Part shown: positions 57,469 to 64,000 of the stretch, in pieces
Position numbering within the stretch: the first letter of the stretch is position 1
Layout: the number at the start of each line of letters is the position of its first letter
NCBI RefSeq assembly: GCF_000514775.1
Contig: NZ_KI911467.1
Span: forward strand, 337,793 to 401,792
Reading direction: 5' to 3'
Length of the DNA: 64,000 nt
Origin: Salinispora pacifica CNR114
Lineage (GTDB): Bacteria; Actinomycetota; Actinomycetes; Mycobacteriales; Micromonosporaceae
Program-made: the position numbers and the translations under genes
The notes under the pieces: model-generated
Database searches by the model: none
The model's input: the letters and a program-made list of their open reading frames with translations, nothing else
What the model was told of the DNA's origin: nothing

Positions 57469-58945
57469 GCGCGGGACTCCGCTCCGGCTTGCCCGCCTGA
57501 GAGAACCGGACCCCCGCGTCGGTGAGCCGGCCGTACCGCATCAGCAACAGGTCCCGCGGGTAGTTCTGGGGCAGCCGCCAGGGCACGCGGGCCCCCTGCT
57601 GAGGCAGGACGGCGAGGTCACGCAGCACGTAGCCGGCGGTCAGGTCAAGAAGAGGGCGCCGCTCGTCGTCGGGCGGCGACAACGGGGTGACGACCTGCTG
57701 TCCGGTGCGGTCGAGGTGGGTGAGGAGCCGACACACGTACCGAGCGATCAGGTCGGCCCGGAGGGTCCAGGAGGCGTTGACGTAGCCGATGGTCATCGCG
57801 AAGTTCGGCACGCCCGAGAGCATCATCCCCTTGTAGGCGACCGTGTTGGCCAGATCGACCGGCGCACCGTCCACGGTGAGCTGGGCATCGCCCAGCGCAA
57901 GCAGCTCCAGGCCGGTGGCGGTGACGACCACATCGGCGGCCAGTTCCTCGCCGGAGGCCAGCCGGATCCCGGTCTCGGTGAGGGAGTCGATGGTGTCGGT
58001 GACAACCGAGGCCCGGCCCGCCGTGATCGCGTGGAACAGGTCGCCGTCGGGAACCACGCAGAGGCGCTGGTCCCACGGGTTGTAGCGGGGCGAGAAGTGT
58101 CGGTCGAGGTCGTACCCGGCCGGGAGTCGGCCTCGCGCGGCCCGCCGCAGCAGACGCCGGACCAGGTTGGGGGCCCGCCGGCTGAGCTGGTAATTCGCCG
58201 TGAGCAGCAGGATGTTCTTCCAGCGGACCACCGGGTAGACCACTCGCTCCGGCAGCACCCGGCGCAGCGCGGCGGCGGCTGCGTCCCGCGCCGGCAGCGC
58301 CAGGATGTAGGTGGGTGAGCGTTGCAGCATCGTCACGTGGGCGGCTCGCTCGGCCAGCGCGGGCACCAGGGTCACCGCGGTCGCGCCGCTGCCGATCACC
58401 ACCACCCGCTGGCCGGTGTGGTCGAGGTCGGGGGGCCAGTGCTGCGGGTGCGCGATCCGGCCGGCGAACCGTTCCGCCCCGGGCAGTTGGGGGGTGTAGC
58501 CCCGGTCGTAGCGGTAGTAGCCGGCGCAGGTGTGCAGGAACGAGCAGGTGACGACGACCTCCTCGCCACCCTCCCGGCGGGCGTACACCGTCCACCGGGC
58601 GGTACGGCTGTCCCAGTCGGCGCGGACGACCCGGTGCTGGAAGCGGATGTGCTCGGTGACGCCGTACTCGCTGGCGGTGTCCCGGACGTAGTCTCGAATG
58701 GACGGGCCGTCAGCGAGGGCCGTGGGGTCGCTCCAGGGCCGGAACGAGTAGCCGAGAGTGAACATATCCGAGTCCGATCGGATGCCCGGATAGCGAAACA
58801 GATCCCAGGTGCCACCGATCGCTCCCCGCGCCTCAAACACGGCGTACGTCTTCTCCGGACACTGCCGGACGAGGTGGCAGGCCGCGCCGATGCCGGAGAG
58901 ACCAGCACCAACAATGAGCACGTCAACATGGTCGGTCGTCGCCAT
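57461..58945 (-). CDS. Flavin-containing Baeyer-Villiger-type monooxygenase (EthA-like)
   Basis: A 494-residue FAD/NADPH monooxygenase. FAD motif VLIVGAGLSGIGAACHLV, then FEARGAIGGTWDLFRYPGIR. The BVMO fingerprint FxGxxxHxxxW is present as FAGRIAHPQHWPP, and the NADPH motif is VVVIGSGATAVTLVPALA. It should insert oxygen next to a ketone (or S-oxygenate), like mycobacterial EthA. It is the first gene of an operon with the SDR. The ATG at 58945 is preceded by GGGAGACACC. Confidence 0.92.
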   Translation of the reverse strand: MATTDHVDVLIVGAGLSGIGAACHLVRQCPEKTYAVFEARGAIGGTWDLFRYPGIRSDSDMFTLGYSFRPWSDPTALADGPSIRDYVRDTASEYGVTEHIRFQHRVVRADWDSRTARWTVYARREGGEEVVVTCSFLHTCAGYYRYDRGYTPQLPGAERFAGRIAHPQHWPPDLDHTGQRVVVIGSGATAVTLVPALAERAAHVTMLQRSPTYILALPARDAAAAALRRVLPERVVYPVVRWKNILLLTANYQLSRRAPNLVRRLLRRAARGRLPAGYDLDRHFSPRYNPWDQRLCVVPDGDLFHAITAGRASVVTDTIDSLTETGIRLASGEELAADVVVTATGLELLALGDAQLTVDGAPVDLANTVAYKGMMLSGVPNFAMTIGYVNASWTLRADLIARYVCRLLTHLDRTGQQVVTPLSPPDDERRPLLDLTAGYVLRDLAVLPQQGARVPWRLPQNYPRDLLLMRYGRLTDAGVRFSQAGKPERSPARA

Positions 58946-59060
58946 GGTGTCTCCCGTAAACGAGCCTGTGCACTAGACACTATCGAGGACCGTCAACGCG
59001 TTCAACAGGGCCCGGCAGCCCACCGTGGCGAACCGGGTCCGGAGCAGGCGATCGTAGCGG

Positions 59061-59501
59061 ATGATCGGGGGCGTGGAACCACGACCCGAACGCGGCCACC
59101 ACTGCCTGCCGCACACCGCTGACGTGCGCATCGAGGCGTGGGCGCCGACGCGGGCAGAGTGCGTGGCCGAGGCGGTCACCGCCCTGGTCGACACCTTCGT
59201 CGACCCAGGCCCGGCGCAACCCACCGCCGAACGGGCGTACCACGCCCCCGCCGACGAGGACGCAGACCTGCTGGTGAACATCCTCGAGGAGGTGATCTTC
59301 CGGATGGAGACCAGGGGTGAGCTGCCGCTGCGTACCGAGGTTCGCGACGACGGCGCGGACGGGCTACACGTCCGCTGGCAGACCACCGACGCCGACACGG
59401 TGGAACTGACCGGCGCCGTACCGAAGGCCATCTCCCTGCACGAGCTGCGCTTCGGCCCCGATGGTCCCCGCTGGTCCTGCACGCTCACCGTGGACGTGTG
59501 A
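59061..59501 (+). CDS. Archease family protein
   Basis: A 146-residue archease. HTADVRIEAWAPTRAECVAE carries the metal-binding Asp, LLVNILEEVIFRMETRGE the central strand-helix unit, and AVPKAISLHELRF the conserved C-terminal segment. Archease speeds guanylylation of the RNA ligase RtcB. The gene is convergent with rtcB, 39 nt apart. ATG 59061 and GTG 59073 are both possible starts and neither has a clear ribosome site. Confidence 0.88.
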   Translation: MIGGVEPRPERGHHCLPHTADVRIEAWAPTRAECVAEAVTALVDTFVDPGPAQPTAERAYHAPADEDADLLVNILEEVIFRMETRGELPLRTEVRDDGADGLHVRWQTTDADTVELTGAVPKAISLHELRFGPDGPRWSCTLTVDV

Positions 59502-59540
59502 GCGGGCAGCACCGTCAGACCCGCGCGGCCGCCCGGGGCA

Positions 59541-60959
59541 TCAGCCCTTGACGACGCCGATCGGCGTCAACCGGGCGACCTTCCGGCACAGCCCGGCGCC
59601 CTCGGTCGCCTCCACCACGGCATCGACGTCCTTGTACGCCGCCGGCATCTCCTCGGCCAGCCCACGCCGGGAAGCACCGCGTACGGCGATGTCCTGCGCG
59701 ACGAGTTGCTCGCGCGGATCCTGGCCACGCTCGGCCCGCACCGCCTGCCTCCGGCTGCGCACCCGCCCGGCACCGTGACAGCTAGAGGCGAAGGCCGGGG
59801 CACCGGAGACCCCGGTCAGCACGTAGGACGCGGTGCCCATCGACCCGGGGATGAGTACCGGCTGCCCGACCTGAGTCAGCTCCGCCGGCAGGTCCGGGTG
59901 TCCCGGAGGCAGTGCTCGGGTGGCACCCTTGCGGTGCACGCAGAGTGAACGCCGCTCGCCGTTCACCCCGTGGGTCTCGATCTTCGCCTGGTTGTGTGAC
60001 ACGTCGTAGACCAGGTCGAGGCTCGCCCCGGTGACCCGACGAAAGACCAGCCGGCTCACGTGGGTGAGTAGCTGACGATTCGCCCGGGCGTAGTTGGCGG
60101 CGGCGGCCATCGCACCAAGGTAGGCCTGCCCCTCCGGAGACGAGACCGGGGCGCAGGCGAGCTGCCGGTCCGGCACCTGGATGCCGTAGCGACGCATCGC
60201 CTTCTCCATCCGGCGCACGTAGTCGGCGCAGATCTGGTGCCCCAGCCCGCGAGAGCCACAATGGATCATTACGCAGACCTGGCCGGGCCGTAGCCCGAAC
60301 ACCTCCGCGACGCGCTGGTCGTACACCTCCGTGACGGCCTGCACCTCAAGGAAGTGGTTGCCCGAACCGAGACTGCCCACCTGCTTCGCGCCGCGCTCGA
60401 TCGCCCGTTCACCGACCGCCTCCGGGTCGGCGTCGCCCAGCGCACCGTGGTCCTCGCAGCGTTCCAGGTCCCGCTCGACGCCGAAGCCGCGCTGCACCGC
60501 GTACCGCGACCCGTCGCGCAGCACCCCGTCCACATCCGAGCGGCCCGCCAGGTGCCACGCCGCGCCGCGGCCCGCCCCGCGCGGGGTCGTCTCAGCCAGC
60601 CCATCCATGACCGCGTCGAGCCGGGGACGAAGCCCCGCCAGATCGAGGTCGGCCGTGAGCAACCGCACCCCGCAGGAGATGTCGAAGCCCACCCCGCCCG
60701 GGGACACCACCCCGCCCGCCACCACATCCGTGGCGGCCACCCCGCCGATCGGAAAGCCGTAGCCCAGGTGCACGTCCGGCATGGCGAACGAGGCATCGAC
60801 GATGCCGGGCAGGGTAGCAACGGCCGCGACCTGCTCCAACGACCCGTCCGCCCCGATCTCCGGCAACAGCGCCTCAGCCGCGAAGACCACTCCGGGAACC
60901 CGCATCGGGTCCCGCCGATCGATCCGGAAACGGTACGGCGACTCCTCGACCAGGTCCAC
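59541..60959 (-). CDS. rtcB: RNA-splicing/repair ligase RtcB
   Basis: A 472-residue RtcB, which joins RNA 2',3'-cyclic phosphate (or 3'-phosphate) to 5'-hydroxyl ends using GTP and Mn. Signature residues are all visible: DVHLGYGFPIGG, GGVGFDISCGVRL (metal Cys), LGSGNHFLEVQ, MIHCGSRGLGHQI, YDVSHNQAKIE, and the guanylated His in SSCHGAGRVRSRR. The length suits bacterial RtcB. With archease opposite it, this is a complete RNA-repair pair. No rtcR or rtcA is present, so control differs from the E. coli system. Confidence 0.95.
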   Translation of the reverse strand: MDLVEESPYRFRIDRRDPMRVPGVVFAAEALLPEIGADGSLEQVAAVATLPGIVDASFAMPDVHLGYGFPIGGVAATDVVAGGVVSPGGVGFDISCGVRLLTADLDLAGLRPRLDAVMDGLAETTPRGAGRGAAWHLAGRSDVDGVLRDGSRYAVQRGFGVERDLERCEDHGALGDADPEAVGERAIERGAKQVGSLGSGNHFLEVQAVTEVYDQRVAEVFGLRPGQVCVMIHCGSRGLGHQICADYVRRMEKAMRRYGIQVPDRQLACAPVSSPEGQAYLGAMAAAANYARANRQLLTHVSRLVFRRVTGASLDLVYDVSHNQAKIETHGVNGERRSLCVHRKGATRALPPGHPDLPAELTQVGQPVLIPGSMGTASYVLTGVSGAPAFASSCHGAGRVRSRRQAVRAERGQDPREQLVAQDIAVRGASRRGLAEEMPAAYKDVDAVVEATEGAGLCRKVARLTPIGVVKG

Positions 60960-60987
60960 CCGCGCGACCTACCCGGTCCGGTGTGAC

Positions 60988-61605
60988 CTACACGCTGGCC
61001 GGAGGACGACGCATCGCCCACACCCGCGGCCCCCCGCCCGGCACGGTCACCTCCCCGGTCACCTCGAACCCGCACCGTCGGTAGAACCGCAGATTCGCCG
61101 AGGCGGACGTCTCCAGCGTCGCCGGCAGGGCGGCCCGGTCCGCCTCGACCAGGCCGGGACGCAGCAGCCGCGAGCCGACTCCCCCACCCTGGCCCGCGGG
61201 GCGCACCCCCACCGTGGCCAGCAGGAACGCCGGCTCCGCGGCCCGCAACGGGGCACAGGCCGCCTCCGCGGCGAGCATCGCCGGATGGCGGTCCCCGGCA
61301 TACTTCGCGTTCCCGGCAGCCACCTCGGCCCAGACCTCATCGGGCACCGGCCGGTCCGACCGCAGCCACACCGCCACCGCCTGCGGGCGGCCGTGCGGGT
61401 CCAGCGCCGCCCAGACATCCCCGTACGGCAGACCAACCGTGGTGAGAGTCACCGCGAAGAGGTTTGCCAGCCGTTCCCGATGCCGATCAGCGCCGACCGT
61501 CCACGCGGTCCAGGAATAGCCGTCAAACGCCTCGGCCAGCACCCCGGCTGCCGCCTCGACCAACTCCGGCCCAATCCGCCGTACCTCCACGAACGTCCTC
61601 CCCAT
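60988..61605 (-). CDS. GNAT-family N-acetyltransferase
   Basis: A 205-residue acetyltransferase. The acetyl-CoA loop is LATVGVRPAGQGGGVGSRLL, and the end TSASANLRFYRRCGFEVTGE is the usual last part of the GNAT fold. An N-terminal half with AEAFDGYSWTAWTVGADRHR resembles actinobacterial GNATs of unknown substrate. ATG 61605 is chosen over one 11 codons upstream because FVEVRRIG is the normal first strand. It lies 28 nt upstream of rtcB in the same orientation. Confidence 0.85.
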   Translation of the reverse strand: MGRTFVEVRRIGPELVEAAAGVLAEAFDGYSWTAWTVGADRHRERLANLFAVTLTTVGLPYGDVWAALDPHGRPQAVAVWLRSDRPVPDEVWAEVAAGNAKYAGDRHPAMLAAEAACAPLRAAEPAFLLATVGVRPAGQGGGVGSRLLRPGLVEADRAALPATLETSASANLRFYRRCGFEVTGEVTVPGGGPRVWAMRRPPASV

Positions 61606-61879
61606 CCGTCCCGATCCGAACGGCGATCCTCGCATCACCGCAGCATCCGCCGCCGGGAATATTTGCGTCCCCCGGGAGCTGGCCAGCGGGCAAGTCCAGC
61701 GGTGCCGTGATGGCGAGGTTCTGGTCGACTGCCTTCACCAGGGCCATCCCTCGCTGACCGAATTCGTTCCGCGCGGAAAAGCGAAAAGATTGCCGGTCGC
61801 GACCCTCCGCCTAGGGTTCTCGGTAGTCCGGCCCCACCGGGGTTTTAAACGAACGCATGCAGCTAGCAGGAATTCGGTA

Positions 61880-62326
61880 TCAACTAACACAATCCGCAAT
61901 GCGAATGAAATTCTCGCGCTCTCCAGTGTCGGGATCATCGATGAAACGCCACAAATGAATCCCCCCTAGCCAGCCTCGCTCAACACTCAAGCTAAAAGCG
62001 AATCGGTCAACACCGAGGGCGACTTCCGCAGGCCCCAAAATACCCCGCTCAAACCGCCAGTCACCGAGCCCGGAAACCTCGCGATCACCCTCCCCCATGA
62101 AATCCTCGAAGATAACGTTGAAAACTGCAGCAACCCCGCCGTCTTTCAGGTGGACGATACCACCTGACGACGACTCATACTTCCCACAAACAGAGCTTTT
62201 CCCGACCGGAGGCCAGGCCCCCGACTTCACCACACCGTCACAGCAACAGAGCAGGAGGGGCAGGGCAGCTAAAAGCCACAGCATCCGCCGCACGCTCACC
62301 TTGCCGACCCGCGAGTTCATTAACAT
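61880..62326 (-). CDS. Orphan lipoprotein in AT-rich DNA
   Basis: A 148-residue predicted lipoprotein. Signal MLWLLAALPLLLCCCDG has a run of three cysteines around the lipobox. The mature part (KYESSSGGIVHLKDGGVAAV, FNVIFEDFMGEGDREVSGLG) looks beta-rich. Codon use is much less GC-biased than in all flanking genes, suggesting recent acquisition. The family is not recognised. It lies next to a truncated XRE regulator and no operon partner is seen. Confidence 0.65.
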   Translation of the reverse strand: MLMNSRVGKVSVRRMLWLLAALPLLLCCCDGVVKSGAWPPVGKSSVCGKYESSSGGIVHLKDGGVAAVFNVIFEDFMGEGDREVSGLGDWRFERGILGPAEVALGVDRFAFSLSVERGWLGGIHLWRFIDDPDTGERENFIRIADCVS

Positions 62327-62551
62327 ACACCATTTCCGGAAATCACATTCCTACCAATCGGGCCGGGTAACGCTGGGCGACATTCACGCAAATCGGACAT
62401 CGGCCCTGGCCCGACGTGGCGGGAACTTCCCGCACTCGACCACAACGAAGCGAACAAGGCTCTAGGAAGCTCCACTCACCGACGCAAAAGAAACTGAGGT
62501 GATCTCCGCGACTTTCCGGTAGGAATTGTACCCGAAGTGGGTCAGGTGTAG
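62327..62551. other. AT-richer gap
   Basis: No gene seen. The base composition matches the lipoprotein gene and changes to the normal GC-rich pattern near 62540, where the regulator fragment begins. The junction may mark an insertion edge. Confidence 0.4.
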
Positions 62552-63034
62552 TGCGGCGGCGGGCTGCACCTCGTCTGCGCGCTGGCCGCCGCCCGAAACG
62601 ACGACCGCGCATCCGCCGACACCCACATCGCCGAGGCCGACGCAGCCGCGCAGCGGCTCGGCGCCGATGGCAACCACCGGTGGACCGCGTTCGGGCCGAC
62701 CAACGTGTCGATCCACAAGACAACCATTGCGATAGAACTCGGTGACGCACAACGCGCCATCGCCATCGGCGCCCCACTCGACACCAGCACCGTGCCCGTC
62801 GAGCGGCAGGTTCGCCACGCCATCGAAACCGCCCGAGCCCTCGCCCGGTGGAACCGCATCGACGACGCGCTCGCCACGCTGCTGGACGCCGAGGTCATCG
62901 GCCCCGACCAGGTGCGCTACCACCGGCTCTCCCGCGACCTGGTCCGGGACATCCTCACCCGCCCCCGGCCACCTCGACTCGCCGTCGAACTCAGCGACCG
63001 GATGGGCGTCCGGCCGGAAGGGCCGCGCTGGTAG
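62552..63034 (+). pseudogene. 5'-truncated XRE-family regulator (C-terminal TPR-like part)
   Basis: The frame opens directly after a stop at 62549 and encodes GLHLVCALAAARNDDRASAD, RWTAFGPTNVSIHKTTIAIE and VERQVRHAIETARALARWNR. This is the C-terminal helical part of a common actinobacterial helix-turn-helix regulator. The HTH domain and start are missing. An internal ATG (62705) could give a short product, but without a DNA-binding domain. It ends 6 nt from the convergent DUF218 gene. Confidence 0.7.
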
Positions 63035-63040
63035 CCCGGC

Positions 63041-63721
63041 TCAAATCAGCCGGCTCGTGTAACCGGCCGCCACCAGGCGCTCGAACGCCGCCCGTACCTC
63101 GGCCGGCATCTCCTGCCGGATCGCGAACCCGCGCTGCGCGTACACCTCGATCCGCTGTGTGTCGCCGACCAGCATGTCCACCACCCGACGCGCGTCGCCG
63201 ATACTGCGCACGTAGTCATCCAGTTCGAGTGGGTTCGACGCGCACACCACCTCGACCTCCGGCCACACCAGCCGGCACGTCGCATAAGCCCGACGCTGCT
63301 GGTAGGGCCGCGACATGATCAGCACCGACTCCACCGGGATCCGGCGTTCGGCCAGCAGCGCACGGGAGAACTCCAGATTCTCGGCGGTGTTCATGGCACG
63401 CGGCTCCACCAAAACCGCTCCCGCCGGTACGCCCCGCTCAACGGCGTACTCGCGGTAGTGCACCGCCTCCCCGCGCGGGAACCGCCCAACCGTCGTCGGA
63501 GCATTCGCGCCGGTAAACACGATCGTTGGGAACAAGCCCTCGTGGAACAGACGCGTCGCGACGACCGCCACCCCAAGATCATGACTACCCAGCCCGATCC
63601 CCACATCACACGAACGCAACCCGTGACGCAGATCGTGGTAGCGCCACAGCGTCACCACATCCGCCCGAACAGCGTCGGGAATCACCTCGGCAGCAGCTGC
63701 CGCACGCCGGTCCATCAGCAC
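63041..63721 (-). CDS. DUF218 / YdcF-like protein
   Basis: A 226-residue DUF218-family protein. GLGSHDLGVAVVATRLFHEG, TIVFTGANAPT, VEPRAMNTAENLEFSRALLA and SVLIMSRPYQQRRAYATCRL follow the family pattern. Relatives include YdcF (SAM-binding) and the SanA/ElyC envelope proteins. This one lacks a transmembrane segment, so it is probably cytoplasmic and YdcF-like. The function is not settled. Confidence 0.87.
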   Translation of the reverse strand: MLMDRRAAAAAEVIPDAVRADVVTLWRYHDLRHGLRSCDVGIGLGSHDLGVAVVATRLFHEGLFPTIVFTGANAPTTVGRFPRGEAVHYREYAVERGVPAGAVLVEPRAMNTAENLEFSRALLAERRIPVESVLIMSRPYQQRRAYATCRLVWPEVEVVCASNPLELDDYVRSIGDARRVVDMLVGDTQRIEVYAQRGFAIRQEMPAEVRAAFERLVAAGYTSRLI

Positions 63722-63915
63722 CTACCAGTCCGGTCCGCGCTGGGTTCCCTCATGCCGCCAGCGTAGGGGCAGCAGCGCAGCACAACACCGCTGACGCCAG
63801 CGCCACGCCGCCGGCCACCTCAGAACCAGGAGGTTGGCAACGGCCAGGATGATCGTGACGTCCAACGGCTCCCGAGCACCCGTCGAACGACCAGCCACCA
63901 CCGCCGTACGCGAAG

Positions 63916-63954
63916 AAGGCCCCGACCGGCACAGAAGTACCAGGTCAGGGCCTT
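63916..63954 (-). terminator. Terminator downstream of the tRNA
   Basis: On the minus strand the arms AAGGCCCTGAC (63954-63944) and GTCGGGGCCTT (63926-63916) pair over 11 bp with one G-U, followed by TTCTTCG. It begins 7 nt after the tRNA 3' end. Confidence 0.7.
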
Positions 63955-63960
63955 GCTCGT

Positions 63961-64000
63961 TGGTGCGCCGCCAGGGACTCGAACCCCGAACCCGCGGATT
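63961..64000 (-). tRNA. 3' part of a tRNA, probably tRNA-Lys(CTT), cut by window edge
   Basis: The minus strand ends with the T-arm GGGGTTCGAGTCCC, the acceptor strand GGCGGCG and an encoded CACCA end. The variable loop and the 3' half of the anticodon stem (AATCCGCGG) match actinobacterial tRNA-Lys(CTT) as I know it. The anticodon itself lies outside the window, so the isotype is an inference. Confidence 0.85.

Noticed and set aside
61831..61847. CCCC-acc-GGGG followed by four T as a terminator
   Set aside because: A four-base-pair stem is too short, and no plus-strand gene ends there.
61735..61938. 67-codon minus-strand frame overlapping the lipoprotein 3' end
   Set aside because: It overlaps the lipoprotein gene in another frame and has no ribosome site.
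63750..63932. 60-codon minus-strand frame near the tRNA
   Set aside because: It overlaps the tRNA terminator stem and has no ribosome site or family resemblance.

Overview
The window is a high-GC actinobacterial chromosome segment, most consistent with the family Micromonosporaceae (Micromonospora/Salinispora-like). This rests on uniformly GC-rich codon use, a DUF5999 protein, an AfsR/SARP regulator, a DUF881/small-basic-protein/DUF881 cluster, the FHA (GarA/OdhI)-FtsR-gcvH neighbourhood and an F420-type oxidoreductase. The genus is an inference.

Layout. 1-8.9 kb: an F420-dependent oxidoreductase cut by the window edge, a tyrosine recombinase, a membrane protein, a seven-repeat RCC1 propeller with a sortase-type C-terminus, an MFS permease, a MarR regulator divergent from an unusual flavin reductase-acetyltransferase fusion, a GYD-domain protein and a TetR regulator. 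9-21.7 kb: a large divergent cell-envelope locus. The minus arm holds a GT2 glycosyltransferase, a NodB-type deacetylase, a methyltransferase and a GT87 mannosyltransferase-like protein. The plus arm holds a class III aminotransferase, a nucleotide-sugar epimerase, a UbiA-type decaprenyl-phosphate phosphoribosyltransferase-like enzyme, two GT2 enzymes, a membrane-anchored EEP phosphodiesterase and a GT2 enzyme fused to a flippase-like membrane domain. Most neighbouring genes overlap by 1-4 nt. I read it as a polyprenyl-phosphate-linked (amino)sugar glycolipid pathway that I cannot match to a characterised system. An AfsR-type regulator follows it.

24-32.9 kb: a gene-poor, AT-richer gap, a small membrane protein behind a palindromic operator, an EEP hydrolase, peptide deformylase, a secreted beta-helix protein, a DinB protein, a VapBC-like toxin-antitoxin pair with its own operator, and a secreted S1 serine protease next to a lipoprotein, followed by gene debris. 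32.9-44.9 kb: core genes, namely pabB, DUF5999, gcvP under a glycine riboswitch, a sirtuin with a 10-residue tandem repeat, MerR, a bifunctional-nuclease family protein, ftsR, a GarA/OdhI FHA protein, gcvH, DUF881-Sbp-DUF881 and a CDP-alcohol phosphatidyltransferase.

45-64 kb: a universal stress protein, small membrane and disordered proteins, an endonuclease III-like protein without its catalytic lysine, a frameshifted relic, a one-repeat relative of the RCC1 surface protein, a geranylgeranyl-reductase-like flavoprotein, a DHA2 transporter, PhoD, a secreted wall-hydrolase-like protein, an SDR-BVMO operon, an archease/RtcB RNA-repair pair, a GNAT enzyme, an AT-rich patch with an orphan lipoprotein and a truncated regulator, a DUF218 protein and the 3' part of a probable tRNA-Lys. 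I saw no CRISPR array, rRNA or insertion sequence.
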